DNA from: an uncultured Methanobrevibacter sp.
Lineage (GTDB): Archaea > Methanobacteriota > Methanobacteria > Methanobacteriales > Methanobacteriaceae
Length of the DNA stretch: 62,101 nt
Assembly: GCA_900317865.1 (NCBI GenBank)
Contig: ONIK01000016.1
Span: 1 to 62,101 of the forward strand
Direction of reading: 5' to 3'
Shown here: positions 1 to 8,601 of the stretch, piece after piece
How positions within the stretch are numbered: position 1 is the stretch's first letter
How the letters are laid out: the number at the start of each line of letters is the position of its first letter
Made by a program: the position numbers and the translations under genes
Notes under the pieces: generated by a model
Told to the model about the DNA's origin: nothing
The model's database searches: none
What the model saw: only the letters and a program-made list of their open reading frames with translations

Positions 1-1223
1 ACACCACAACCAAATCCTAAAATCATAGGAATAAATGCTTTACCATGAAGCCCAACAACTTTATGCATTACAATATCAACTGTAAATGCTGCTCTTGCAA
101 GATAACCACAATCTTCCAAAATACTCAAAAATAAAAATATCAGGAAGATAATTGGCAGATATGAAATAACTCCACCTACCCCACCAATAATAGCATCACA
201 AATAAATGCTTTAAGATAATAATTAGAAATGAAAGAAGCGACCCAACTTCCAAGTATGTTGAATGCCTGATAAATCAACTTTTCAAAAGGATCTCCTATC
301 AAAAAGGTTAACTGAAACATTAACCACATTAAAAAAATAAATATGAACGGTGCCAAAATCCTATTCGTAACAATTTTATCAATTTTGTCACTGGTAGTTT
401 CTTTTTCTACAGAAGGCCTTTCAACGGCTTCGGCCATCAAACCATCAATGAATGCATATCTGGCATTTGCTATAACCTCTTCTGCACCTTCATCAAAAAT
501 ATCAATGAGATGCTTTGCAATTCTGTCAACTTCCTTCATGATTTTTGAAGAAATACTGGATTTCTGGACTTTTTCTATAACAATAGAATCTTTTTCCAGT
601 AACTTAATTGCAGTCCATATGGACGGAACATCACATAAACTTTTATCCTGTTCTATAATCACCTGAAGTTCGCCCAAATGTTGTCTTAATTCATCCCCAT
701 AGGACAGCTTAATACTTGAATCATTAGGATTTGCAGCAACTTTCTCTACAGTTGTCAGCAATTCATCAAAACCGTCTTTCTTTTTAGCGTTAATTTCAAC
801 AACAGGAAAACCAAGTAACTCACTTACCAATTCAATATTAATAAAGTGACCTTTTTTCTTAGCAAAATCGTTCATATTAAGTGCCAAAACAAGATTTGCA
901 CCCAATTCCATCATTTGAGTCGTTAAGTACAAATTACGTTCCAAATTAGCTGCATCAACCACATTAATAATTACATCAGAACTATCATCAACAATAAAAT
1001 CTCTTGATACAATTTCTTCTATAGTATGGGCACTTAATGCATAATTACCCGGTAAATCAATTATATCATATTCATAGTCACCATGTTTAAAACTACCTTC
1101 TGCCCTTTCAACAGTTTTTCCCGGCCAGTTTCCTACATGCTGATGCATACCTGTTAATTGATTGAAAACAGTTGTTTTTCCTACATTGGGGTTACCTGCT
1201 AATCCTACAATTAATTTTTTCAT
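1..1223 (-). CDS. feoB: Ferrous iron transporter FeoB (C-terminus cut by window edge)
   Basis: FeoB is a GTP-gated Fe(II) importer of the cytoplasmic membrane. The first ~407 residues are visible. The N-terminal G domain has G1 (GNPNVGKTT, about residues 10-18), G3 (DLPG) and G4 (NMND), followed by the helical GDI region and the first membrane segments. The visible end, FIPMILGFGCGV, matches the conserved FeoB core motif. The start ATG at 1221-1223 directly precedes the G1 strand. No feoA lies upstream; the 5' side holds a leader hairpin and three metal-box-like palindromes. The remainder lies outside the window, so integrity cannot be judged. Confidence 0.95.
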   Translation of the reverse strand, partial: MKKLIVGLAGNPNVGKTTVFNQLTGMHQHVGNWPGKTVERAEGSFKHGDYEYDIIDLPGNYALSAHTIEEIVSRDFIVDDSSDVIINVVDAANLERNLYLTTQMMELGANLVLALNMNDFAKKKGHFINIELVSELLGFPVVEINAKKKDGFDELLTTVEKVAANPNDSSIKLSYGDELRQHLGELQVIIEQDKSLCDVPSIWTAIKLLEKDSIVIEKVQKSSISSKIMKEVDRIAKHLIDIFDEGAEEVIANARYAFIDGLMAEAVERPSVEKETTSDKIDKIVTNRILAPFIFIFLMWLMFQLTFLIGDPFEKLIYQAFNILGSWVASFISNYYLKAFICDAIIGGVGGVISYLPIIFLIFLFLSILEDCGYLARAAFTVDIVMHKVVGLHGKAFIPMILGFGCG

Positions 1224-1260
1224 TAGCTATCTTCCATTTTTACTTTAAAATTTAAAAAAA

Positions 1261-1288
1261 GATATTAAGACATTTTAATCTTAATATC
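1261..1288 (-). promoter_or_regulatory. Hairpin in the feoB leader
   Basis: A perfect inverted repeat with 10-bp arms (GATATTAAGA at 1261-1270 and TCTTAATATC at 1279-1288) and an 8-nt loop, about 38 nt upstream of the feoB ATG. If transcription starts near 1360, it lies inside the 5' leader. A post-transcriptional role is inferred only from its position. Confidence 0.5.
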
Positions 1289-1347
1289 CATTCCCCCATA
1301 AAAAAATCATTTTAGTCTAGTTTCAACCACTTAAAAAAATCCAAATA

Positions 1348-1441
1348 TTAGGTTAACCTAAACTTAATACAAATTCTATTATTAATTATATATAAATGTT
1401 TAGGCACACCAAAGTTTATGAAAAATTTTAGGTATTCCTAA
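1348..1441. promoter_or_regulatory. Three TTAGG-N4-CCTAA palindromes (DtxR/MntR-like metal boxes)
   Basis: Copies are at 1348-1361 (TTAGGTTAACCTAA, perfect), 1400-1413 (TTAGGCACACCAAA, right half degenerate) and 1428-1441 (TTAGGTATTCCTAA, perfect, extending to 1426-1443). Iron/manganese regulators of the DtxR family bind related TTAGG/CCTAA dyads. A minus-strand TATA-like stretch (about 1385-1397) lies between the first and second copies, which would put the feoB start site on the first box. A plus-strand TATA-like stretch (about 1453-1464) follows the third. The arrangement suggests one metal regulator controlling both directions. The regulator itself is not in the window. Confidence 0.6.
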
Positions 1442-1482
1442 AAAATATAGTAATATTTATATATGATGAATACATAATTATA

Positions 1483-1660
1483 ATTAGTGATAAGAAATAG
1501 ATACACAAAAAGTATCTAATTCAATATTACTAATGTGTTATTGGTTAAAAACCACAAACTACACTCCGATTATTATTAAATTAGTTTATCTCTCTTTTCT
1601 AATTTAATAAAACATATAACTACTCTCACGAAATTAAATATGATTATCATATTTAATTTC
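1483..1660 (+). ncRNA. Structured leader or small RNA with a series of hairpins
   Basis: Three separate perfect or near-perfect hairpins follow one another. The first has an outer stem 1483-1492/1525-1534 (one G-U) around an inner 7-bp stem 1498-1504/1512-1518. The second has a 12-bp stem 1573-1584/1599-1610. The third has a 14-bp stem 1630-1643/1647-1660 with a 3-nt loop. The series starts where a transcript from the TATA-like box at 1453-1464 would begin and ends 25 nt before a 35-codon ORF. It could be a leader controlling that ORF or an independent RNA; no known riboswitch class is recognised. Confidence 0.45.
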
Positions 1661-1685
1661 ACCTATTTGATTTAAAGTGATTAAA

Positions 1686-1793
1686 ATGTCTAATACAAAA
1701 AAATGCTGTCAAAAAGCGGATGAAGAAAAAAATACTGTGAAAAGAATATTGAAAAAAATTTGGACATTTTTCTTCGGATGTAATTGTCATTAA
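1686..1793 (+). CDS. 35-residue cysteine-rich microprotein
   Basis: A short ORF of 35 residues with a Cys-Cys pair at positions 7-8, a basic amphipathic middle (KRILKKIWTFFF) and a C-terminal Cys-x-Cys-His. The Cys/His pattern could bind a metal, and the hydrophobic stretch could touch the membrane. It is divergent from feoB, behind shared metal-box palindromes and a hairpin-rich leader, so a role in iron handling is a reasonable guess. Small Cys-rich proteins accompany feoB in other organisms, but homology to them is not claimed. Its Shine-Dalgarno is weak (AAAGTGAT), so translation is not certain. Confidence 0.5.
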   Translation: MSNTKKCCQKADEEKNTVKRILKKIWTFFFGCNCH

Positions 1794-1897
1794 ATTATTA
1801 AATTCTATTTTTTATAATATCTACAATATCTGATACAAATTTTTAAATAATAATAAAGAAAAAATAAATATTAATTAACAGAATTGTAGGTAGCCAC

Positions 1898-2617
1898 ATG
1901 AATCGAAGAAAAAAAATTATTATTGCAATATTAATTGTTTTTTTAATAGGGATTATTACTATAATTGCTGGTGTTTTTTTATTCCATTCTGGAGGCGATT
2001 TGGCTTCAGGAACTGGGAATATCTTAGTTTGTGCAATTGATGAAAGTGAACAAAGACCTGGAATGGGTGCCTGTGATATGGCATTCATTGTAAGAATAGA
2101 AAATGGAGAAATAAAAAATTATACTGCAATATATCCACATGGAATGACACATCCGAATGCAAGTGAGCCTGCAGAGGCACAGGCTCAGGGAGCGGGACCA
2201 AAACTACTACTCCACGATTCATTTTGGTATAGCAACAATGAAAAATCAATGAAACTCGCAAAGGAAATTGTAGAATATCAAACCCAAATTCCAATAGATG
2301 CAGTTGTAGCAATTAACAGTAAAGGATTAGATGGAATACTTGGAGTTGCATCACCTCTAAATATTAATGGAACAAAAGTTAACGCAAGCGGTATTGACAT
2401 TATTCGTGAAGAACAGGCCAACGATGGCCAATCAAGAGGGGATGCTGTATTAGATATTGTACGTGCAGTAGCTGAATCTGCAACAAACCCCGATAAGAAA
2501 AATGCAATGGTAAATGTTGCCTTGAAAGAATATTCCAAAGGAAATATTGTGATGACTCCACAAGGATCCTTTGTTGGACTATTAGCAACCAAAGGTATTG
2601 AAAACATACTGAAATGA
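1898..2617 (+). CDS. Membrane-anchored DUF4012-like protein
   Basis: A 239-residue protein with a basic N-terminus (MNRRKK) and one hydrophobic helix (about residues 6-29), then an extracytoplasmic domain. Segments such as LVCAIDESEQRPGMGACDMAFIVRIENG and the central DAVVAINSKGLDGILG region resemble the DUF4012/LytR-CpsA-Psr-like fold, in which a short repeat reports on wall or glycan attachment enzymes. Catalytic activity is not established for archaeal members. It stands alone, with a TATA-rich upstream region and a shared terminator hairpin against the convergent secretion genes. Family call moderate; function unknown. Confidence 0.6.
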   Translation: MNRRKKIIIAILIVFLIGIITIIAGVFLFHSGGDLASGTGNILVCAIDESEQRPGMGACDMAFIVRIENGEIKNYTAIYPHGMTHPNASEPAEAQAQGAGPKLLLHDSFWYSNNEKSMKLAKEIVEYQTQIPIDAVVAINSKGLDGILGVASPLNINGTKVNASGIDIIREEQANDGQSRGDAVLDIVRAVAESATNPDKKNAMVNVALKEYSKGNIVMTPQGSFVGLLATKGIENILK

Positions 2618-2627
2618 CAAAAAACCT

Positions 2628-2655
2628 AATTTAATAGATTCAAATCTATTAAATT
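2628..2655. terminator. Bidirectional terminator hairpin between convergent genes
   Basis: Perfect 13-bp arms (2628-2640 and 2643-2655) around a 2-nt loop, extended outward by AACCT/AGGTT. It lies between the stop of the DUF4012-like gene and the stop of the secretion platform gene, whose TAA is inside the right arm. It probably ends transcripts from both sides. Confidence 0.6.
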
Positions 2656-3530
2656 TCAGGTTCTAATTTTTTAATTAAGATTCCCATAAATACAACAATC
2701 ATAGGAAATAACACCACATACATAACCATTATTATATTTGATGGAATAATATCCCCCATTACTGTAGAAGCTGCCATCAGCATAATCAGCAATATTACAG
2801 GAGCCAGAATAGCTACAAAAGTATAAATCAATATGAATGCATTTAGCCTTTGAGAGTAATCCTTTAGCTTAACATGCATATCAAATGAAATATCATCAGC
2901 AATGATGGCTAAACTATTAGCCAGATTACCTCCTACACGCAAAGTTCCTACAATTTGCTGGACCGAACGGGAAAGTCCATCTGAATTAACACGGCCAGAC
3001 ATTTCAATAAGTGCATTTTCAGTTGACTCACCATAGCGAACCTGCTCTAAAACACGAGTCAATTCTCGGGAAAATGATCCGTAATTAGCATTTGCAACAG
3101 TAATTAATGTATCATGCAAACCCTTACCCGATTTTAATTCGATACCCATATGCCTCAATGCATAAGGCAATTCCAGATTTAAATCTGAATAACTTCTTTT
3201 TTGTTTCATCTGAGGATATATTTTCATGAAAAGGTAAAACATTCCACACAAAACAACAAACATTAAAGAAATCTCCAATCCAATAAAAACATAAATAATT
3301 AAAAATAATATCAGTAAAACGGCCATGACCTTTTTAGATAAAAAATTATTGATAAATCTGCTTCGGAATTTATTGAAACGGTCACTGTCTTTCATTTGAA
3401 TTTCTGAAATGTCAACTCCTTTAACATCACTCTTTTTGGAAAAATCGAAGGAAGGAAATTTAAAGTTTATAAAGAAATTATAAATAACTAAAATAATATT
3501 TCCAACATTAATGAATAGTTTATCAAACAT
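2649..3530 (-). CDS. Type II/IV secretion system membrane platform protein (GspF/TadC family)
   Basis: A 293-residue polytopic protein with a hydrophobic pair near residues 70-105 and two strong C-terminal segments (about 230-290), flanking a cytoplasmic helical T2SF domain (ALRHMGIELKSGKGLHDTLI, and an ELTRVLEQVRYGE-type core). In archaeal pilus-like systems this protein is the inner-membrane platform that the ATPase drives. It starts 7 nt after the ATPase gene ends, so the two are an operon. Only one F domain is present, shorter than duplicated TadC/FlaJ forms. No pilin or prepilin peptidase gene is nearby, so the cargo is unknown. Confidence 0.85.
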   Translation of the reverse strand: MFDKLFINVGNIILVIYNFFINFKFPSFDFSKKSDVKGVDISEIQMKDSDRFNKFRSRFINNFLSKKVMAVLLILFLIIYVFIGLEISLMFVVLCGMFYLFMKIYPQMKQKRSYSDLNLELPYALRHMGIELKSGKGLHDTLITVANANYGSFSRELTRVLEQVRYGESTENALIEMSGRVNSDGLSRSVQQIVGTLRVGGNLANSLAIIADDISFDMHVKLKDYSQRLNAFILIYTFVAILAPVILLIMLMAASTVMGDIIPSNIIMVMYVVLFPMIVVFMGILIKKLEPEI

Positions 3531-3537
3531 CGAATCA

Positions 3538-4971
3538 CTACCTATTCAAAAGAATTTGATTTAAAACCTTTTGAGGATTTTTATAATACAGTTCCAAAAC
3601 TGCCTGAACACCATCAACAGAACGTATATCCTGATTAACCATATGTTGTAAAACTAATTGACGATTACCAATTTCTTTGTATAAATCATTTAATGAATTT
3701 CCACTTAATTTGGCGATTTCAGTTAATGTCTTTGAAGCAACACTTACATTTTCAATCATATCAGTTTCAGGATTCCATTCAAAAATCTTATTTAATTGGA
3801 CAGTACCCTCTTCCATACCGACAACCTCTGCAACTTCACTGATACGCCTATATGAAACACCATCTGGCCTATAAATTCTATTTTGCATAACTATAAAATC
3901 AATAGCTGTAATCATTATTTCCGGAACAGACATCGGCTCATTTGTTAGTCTGGTTATGGTTTCTCGTGCATCATTGGAGTGAAGGGTTCCAAAACCGGAA
4001 TGTCCTGTGTTTAAAGCAGTGAATAGTGTTATTGCTTCATTTGCACGAACTTCCCCTACAATAATACGGTCAGGCCTTTGCCTTAAGGAATTTTTAACCA
4101 AATCATTCATTGTTAATTCACCCTTATTCTCAGTATTGGAAGGTCTTGTTTCCATTCTTATAACATGTTCGTGAGGAATTTGAAGTTCCAACGTATCCTC
4201 AATTGTTATAATCCTTTCTTTTGGGTTAATCAGTGCTGTCAATGCGTTAAGTGTTGTTGTTTTGCCGGAACTTGTCCCTCCAGATATGATTGCATTGGCA
4301 GATTTTACCCCCAAACCGTCAAAGCACAGCCAGAAAAAGGCTGCAAGCTCAACAGATATCGTTCCAAAATTAATTAAATCAATAATAGTTAACGGATCTT
4401 TTTTAAATTTACGGATGGTTAGGGATGGACCATCAGCAGATACCGGAGGAATGGTTGCATTAATTCTTGAGCCATCCATTAATCTTCCATCCAGGATTGG
4501 TGATTCCTGGTCGATTCTTCTGTTAATCTGTCTTGCCATCACGTCAATTAAGTCAGTCAATTCCTCTTCATCTTTAAAAACAATATTAGTTTTCATCATC
4601 CCATACTGCCTGTGATATACAAAAACAGGCTTGTTTATACCTATTATCATTATCTCTTCCAAATCATCATCATGAATTAGAGAATCTATTTGTCCATATC
4701 CTATAATATCCTGCAGTAATTTATGGGATAATGATTCTACATATTCATTTGAAATGTTTCCTGATTCAAATGATATTCGTGAAAATAGGAAATTTTTAAT
4801 ATCATTCAACAATTTATTTTCATTTAATTGGAAATTTTCACCAGCAGATATTGCCAAATCCACAAGATTTTCCCGTAATTCAGATAAAATTATTTTTTCT
4901 TCAGGCGTATATTTCTGTTTAAAAACTTTATATGTTGGTATTAAACCATTACTGTCTTTTATGTCATTCAT
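3538..4971 (-). CDS. Type II/IV secretion ATPase (CpaF/TadA family)
   Basis: A hexameric secretion ATPase energising pilus or exoprotein assembly. It shows Walker A GGTSSGKTTT, the Asp box IEDTLELQ, Walker B region RIIVGEVRANEA and the His box TGHSGFGTLHSNDARETITRL, all intact. The N-terminal ~100 residues are helical, as in CpaF-type enzymes. I prefer the ATG at 4969-4971 over the upstream codon at 4983 because GGTGAT lies 4 nt before it. It is the first gene of a two-gene operon with the T2SF platform protein. The system could assemble a type IV-like pilus or adhesion structure; the substrate gene is elsewhere. Confidence 0.9.
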   Translation of the reverse strand: MNDIKDSNGLIPTYKVFKQKYTPEEKIILSELRENLVDLAISAGENFQLNENKLLNDIKNFLFSRISFESGNISNEYVESLSHKLLQDIIGYGQIDSLIHDDDLEEIMIIGINKPVFVYHRQYGMMKTNIVFKDEEELTDLIDVMARQINRRIDQESPILDGRLMDGSRINATIPPVSADGPSLTIRKFKKDPLTIIDLINFGTISVELAAFFWLCFDGLGVKSANAIISGGTSSGKTTTLNALTALINPKERIITIEDTLELQIPHEHVIRMETRPSNTENKGELTMNDLVKNSLRQRPDRIIVGEVRANEAITLFTALNTGHSGFGTLHSNDARETITRLTNEPMSVPEIMITAIDFIVMQNRIYRPDGVSYRRISEVAEVVGMEEGTVQLNKIFEWNPETDMIENVSVASKTLTEIAKLSGNSLNDLYKEIGNRQLVLQHMVNQDIRSVDGVQAVLELYYKNPQKVLNQILLNR

Positions 4972-5083
4972 TGAAATCACCATTTTTTTTAGAATTTTTT
5001 GTAAGAATACTATTAGTAATACTTATTAATAAATTTTTATTACGAGTGAAATTATAATTATAAAGTAAAAACAATATTAAAAC

Positions 5084-6022
5084 ATGAATAGAAAATGCAG
5101 TTGTGGAAAAAATTGTTATACGACTTTTGAAAATTTAGGTCAAAAAATTGAAAATTTGCAGGAATGTGAAAAGTGTAAAGACATTCAAATTAAAAAATTC
5201 AGTCCTTTGAAAGATTTAATTGACTTTAATGAACTTACTGGAGATTACATGAAATGCTCCTGCGGTAAAAGACCGATAGATATAGTTATGAGTCATATTT
5301 TAAAAATTATGATTGGGGAAGAAATCGTTCCAGAAAAAGCAACACTTAGAAGAAACAGTCCTGTACCGTTAAGCGAATTCTACTACAGCAGTTTGAATCC
5401 ACAATTCATTAATGAAAACTCATTAATTTTACTGCATCCTGATTTTACAAAAGAAACAGCTTTGAAATTAATTGAAGAGGTTCCTGAAGTAAAGGGAGTG
5501 CTTAAAGGAAGCCCTCAGGAAACTGTTGGACAACTTAATAAAAACACAGGAATTAAACATTTTGAACTCCTGGAAGGGTGTGATATGCAAAGCAATGTAA
5601 TGAGAACCTTAATTAATGAAAAAATAATAGTTAACAAGGAACAGTCAAAGCACCATATTGAAGTTGCCCCAACTACAGAATCAAAACTTGTTAAACTGCA
5701 TAACTATATAAAAAATAACAATATTGAAAAGGGAATTGCGGTGGATGCAATGTGTGGCAGCGGAGTTATAGGAACCTACCTGTTAAAATATGGCTTTGAA
5801 AAGGTAATATTCAATGACATAAATCCCGAAGCTATTGAAAACTTAAAGGAAACCCTTGAAGTTAATAACATAAATGAAGGTTATGAAATACATAATGAAG
5901 CATTTGAAGATTTAGAAATTGATCATGCAGATTTATGTATTGTTGATGCATTTCCAAAAGATGATGCATCAGAGATAATAGAAAAAGCAGAAAAAATAGC
6001 TGATAATGTGTTAATTATCTAG
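5084..6022 (+). CDS. SAM-dependent methyltransferase with N-terminal zinc-ribbon-like region
   Basis: A 312-residue protein. Residues 1-65 hold several Cys pairs (CSCGKNC, CEKC, CSCG) that look metal-binding. The C-terminal half carries Rossmann methyltransferase motif I, AVDAMCGSGVIGTYLL (about 223-238), followed by FNDINPEAIENL as the acidic second strand, and DLCIVDAFP. The DAMCGSG/FNDIN pattern resembles archaeal tRNA guanine methyltransferases and related conserved archaeal proteins. The RNA substrate is not readable from the sequence. It stands alone between the secretion pair and a convergent permease only 4 nt away. Confidence 0.75.
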   Translation: MNRKCSCGKNCYTTFENLGQKIENLQECEKCKDIQIKKFSPLKDLIDFNELTGDYMKCSCGKRPIDIVMSHILKIMIGEEIVPEKATLRRNSPVPLSEFYYSSLNPQFINENSLILLHPDFTKETALKLIEEVPEVKGVLKGSPQETVGQLNKNTGIKHFELLEGCDMQSNVMRTLINEKIIVNKEQSKHHIEVAPTTESKLVKLHNYIKNNNIEKGIAVDAMCGSGVIGTYLLKYGFEKVIFNDINPEAIENLKETLEVNNINEGYEIHNEAFEDLEIDHADLCIVDAFPKDDASEIIEKAEKIADNVLII

Positions 6023-6026
6023 CTAT

Positions 6027-7280
6027 TCAAACAAACATCTGCATATAGATGATAATGGCTGGAACAATTAAAACACCCATCAAATGGGACTTGCCTATCC
6101 CCAAATAATGAGGCAGCATTCCCATTGCAGTCGAAGTGATTAAAGCCAGCACCATATATCCAACAGGTGCACCATAATAAAAAATAAAAATAAACAGTAT
6201 TACAATTTGAAGCAAAATTACTGCAATGGAAAGTTTTTTATAATCAACACCACCCATTAACCTGGAAAAAGAATCACCCAATTTCAAGGCCAAAACCAGT
6301 GAAACCGAAACCGCCAACAGAGAAGCAAAAATATAGATAATCAAATGATTTAAAGTCATTTCACTAATCAAATAAGACATGTAAACGGCAATACCACTTC
6401 TGGGATTTCCTATAATATAAATGGCCATTAAAGAAAACAGACAATCGGAAATGTTTAATCCGGAAGTTGCAAGCAAAAAATTAACAGTATCATCGTCTTC
6501 ATTATCACTTGCTCCGCTTGCTGCCTGAGCTATGACCGTTCCCTGAGCAGGTCCAAAACCTGGCAGAAATCCCAGAATAGCTCCAGTTATTCCTCCTGCA
6601 AAAATACTTTTGAACTTATTGAAATCAATGTTCAAATCATAAAAAGAATTTTGATGAGGAAGTGTTGAATTATCATTTAAACTAAATAAAATGGTGCTGA
6701 TACCAAACAATCCCGAAAAAGTGCACATCAATGAAACACCAGAGGATATCGGTGTTTGAAAAGTCGTCCAGCCTAAAATTCCAGACAGTACAAACAACAG
6801 CAATGACCACAAAAAGTCACGGTGTGTCCGAGTAAGAGAATACGTCAAATAAATTGAAGCAAAAAGCAGAATCATCCATGTAAACGGTTTAGATATGTCA
6901 TGCAATATTGGTAAAGCAAAAGCAAATATCGGAAGCATCAATATCGTAACTATTATTGCCCCAAAACCGCCGACACATACAATTCTTATTACTTCCTTGG
7001 CACGACCCTGCAATACCATTCTATGTCCCGGAAGGATTGATGTAGCTGTTCCTTCTTCCGGAACACCTAAAAGCATCGACGGAACGAATTCTATTAACGC
7101 ATGGGCAATTGACATTGCAACCATCAACACACAAAGAAATTCAGGACTTAAAAAAGTCAATAAAAAAGTTGATGAAGCAAAAAGAATTGCACCAGCAGTA
7201 TTAACGTGAATACCAGGTACCATGCCCGTTGTTGTACCTATCATTATTCCTATAAAACATGCAATCACTAATTCTATCAT
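6027..7280 (-). CDS. TctA/DUF112-type tripartite tricarboxylate transporter-like permease
   Basis: A polytopic membrane protein of about 417 residues with some ten hydrophobic segments. The glycine-rich N-terminal motif IGTTTGMVPGIHVNTAGA and the mid-protein motif GFLPGFGPAQGTVIAQAASG are the paired repeats of the TctA family. In bacteria TctA works with TctB and TctC on carboxylates; neither partner is here, as is usual for archaeal stand-alone members, so the substrate is unknown. The start is set at 7278-7280 (MIELVIAC), just before the first helix; 23 extra upstream residues are possible but look like leader sequence. Confidence 0.8.
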   Translation of the reverse strand: MIELVIACFIGIMIGTTTGMVPGIHVNTAGAILFASSTFLLTFLSPEFLCVLMVAMSIAHALIEFVPSMLLGVPEEGTATSILPGHRMVLQGRAKEVIRIVCVGGFGAIIVTILMLPIFAFALPILHDISKPFTWMILLFASIYLTYSLTRTHRDFLWSLLLFVLSGILGWTTFQTPISSGVSLMCTFSGLFGISTILFSLNDNSTLPHQNSFYDLNIDFNKFKSIFAGGITGAILGFLPGFGPAQGTVIAQAASGASDNEDDDTVNFLLATSGLNISDCLFSLMAIYIIGNPRSGIAVYMSYLISEMTLNHLIIYIFASLLAVSVSLVLALKLGDSFSRLMGGVDYKKLSIAVILLQIVILFIFIFYYGAPVGYMVLALITSTAMGMLPHYLGIGKSHLMGVLIVPAIIIYMQMFV

Positions 7281-7350
7281 ATCTTTTTTGAGAGATGAAA
7301 TGCATTTTAAATCTTGTTGAATCTGGTGATAAAAATTGTTGCGAACCAAT

Positions 7351-7370
7351 AAGGTTTATATATAAATATA
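7351..7370 (+). promoter_or_regulatory. TATA-box region for the zinc-ribbon microgene
   Basis: The TTTATATATAAATA stretch (about 7354-7367) lies ~25-30 nt before the GAGGTGAT Shine-Dalgarno and matches an archaeal TATA box. Because it is nearly symmetric, it could also serve the divergent permease. Confidence 0.5.
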
Positions 7371-7397
7371 CACAATATATACACAAGAGGTGATGTT

Positions 7398-7514
7398 ATG
7401 ATTACATGCTCAGTATGCGGTTGTTTAAATGATCCATCAAATATGGTATGTGAAGAATGCGGTTCTGACCTTATTGATGAATCAGAATTAGAATACTTAT
7501 ATGGTGATGACTGA
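7398..7514 (+). CDS. 38-residue zinc-ribbon microprotein
   Basis: A short ORF whose two Cys pairs (CSVC at 4-7 and CEEC at 18-21) form a minimal zinc ribbon, followed by an acidic tail (DLIDESELEYLYGDD). A near-ideal GAGGTGAT (7387-7394) precedes the ATG, and a TATA box lies just upstream, so expression is likely. Its partner is unknown. Such mini-ribbons occur in archaea as free-standing proteins. Confidence 0.75.
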   Translation: MITCSVCGCLNDPSNMVCEECGSDLIDESELEYLYGDD

Positions 7515-7590
7515 ATCGGTTTAAATCACCATAATCTTTATTTTTTTTCATAAATAACAATTTTTAAAACTGACCAATATTTTTCAATCA

Positions 7591-8052
7591 TTAGAAATTT
7601 TCACGATTGAAACTTAAAGATTTCATTGATACTTTTGACAATAGTTTTAATAAATCTCCACGGGACAGGTTCAGCTCTTCACAAATCATATTATCCCATT
7701 CAATTTCCTTTTCTTCCAGTAATTTAGCTGTTTTAATACCTTTTTCAGTTAAAGTGGTGATATATTCTCGTTTATTGTTGGGATTAATTTTGCGCTCAAT
7801 CAAACCTTTCTTTTCAAAATCACTGAATGCCCTTGATACACCGCTTCTATTCATAAAGCAGGCTTTAGCAATGTCTGACTGGTTAACTCCCGGGTCAAAA
7901 TAGAGCAACATGAACATATAATATTGAGAATAAGAAATTTCAGTTTCATTGTCAATGAATTTGTTCAAATAATAATCATGAGTTTCTTTAAGTGTAATCA
8001 AATGATTTAAAACAAAAGGAGAAAGTTTTATAATTTCTTCATAGTCCATCAT
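7591..8052 (-). CDS. MarR-family winged-helix regulator
   Basis: A 153-residue protein of typical MarR length. The recognition segment VNQSDIAKACFMNRSGVSRAFSDFEKKGLIERKINPNNKREYITTLTEKG (about 57-105) has the helix-turn-helix, the wing with the R-x-x-NNKR motif, and flanking dimerisation helices at both ends. The ligand is unknown. It is monocistronic; its target could be itself or a neighbour, but no clear operator dyad was found beyond the AT-rich upstream sequence. Confidence 0.85.
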   Translation of the reverse strand: MMDYEEIIKLSPFVLNHLITLKETHDYYLNKFIDNETEISYSQYYMFMLLYFDPGVNQSDIAKACFMNRSGVSRAFSDFEKKGLIERKINPNNKREYITTLTEKGIKTAKLLEEKEIEWDNMICEELNLSRGDLLKLLSKVSMKSLSFNRENF

Positions 8053-8149
8053 ATTATCACAATTAACAATATAGATACACTACTATTTAAATGTTGCTTA
8101 ATGCAACAATATATACAACGAAAAATAAAAAAAAGAATTTGAAAGATAT

Positions 8150-8419
8150 TTACATTAATCTTCCAATACCAGTAATTTCAATACTAGCTACGTCATCTAA
8201 ACCTGAAATGAATTCTTCGGTAGATTCAGTTCCACCTTCACCATCTTCAATAGTGAAATTTAAAATTAAAGCTACTAAACCAAATGCAATTGGTTCTTCA
8301 GAAATATTTTGGAATTCAGCATCTTCAGGCATTCCTTCTTCAATAGTTACTTTTAATGCATCTAAGTCTACTTCTGGACTTTCAGGCATAATTTTCATAG
8401 TTGCTAATACTTCAGCCAT
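8150..8419 (-). CDS. ef1b: Translation elongation factor 1-beta (aEF-1beta)
   Basis: An 89-residue archaeal nucleotide-exchange factor for aEF-1A. The MAEVLATMKIMPESPEVDLDAL start, the central PIAFGLVALILNF strand and the C-terminal IGRLM match the archaeal family, which is only the catalytic EF-1B domain. It follows a zinc-finger microgene by 18 nt; that gene order is conserved in many archaea. Complete. Confidence 0.93.
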   Translation of the reverse strand: MAEVLATMKIMPESPEVDLDALKVTIEEGMPEDAEFQNISEEPIAFGLVALILNFTIEDGEGGTESTEEFISGLDDVASIEITGIGRLM

Positions 8420-8437
8420 TTTAATTCCTCCATTTAT

Positions 8438-8599
8438 CTAAGGACCTTCAAATCCGCATTCACATTTGTAAGCGTGACCAAAGGTACGACATTTTTCACA
8501 TCTTGCAATTTTTGCTCCACATTCTGGGCATTCGAATTCAACAAATGGACCAGTTAATGGGATTTCTTGTTTACATGAAATACATTCTACAGTTTTCAT
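8438..8599 (-). CDS. Zinc-finger microprotein upstream of EF-1beta (HVO_2753-type)
   Basis: A 53-residue ORF with four Cys pairs: CISC (6-9), CPEC (24-27), CEKC (34-37) and CECG near 46-48. It resembles the two-zinc-finger small proteins found directly upstream of ef1b in archaea (HVO_2753 type). The gene lies between the amino-acid-kinase-like gene (2 nt away) and ef1b (18 nt away), so the three are probably cotranscribed. A role linked to translation is inferred from the context only. Confidence 0.85.
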   Translation of the reverse strand: MKTVECISCKQEIPLTGPFVEFECPECGAKIARCEKCRTFGHAYKCECGFEGP

Positions 8600-8601
8600 T
8601 T

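Noticed and set aside
2278..2607. 109-residue minus-strand ORF across the DUF4012-like gene
   Set aside because: Opposite-strand shadow of a gene with a clear membrane anchor, TATA-rich upstream region and shared terminator.
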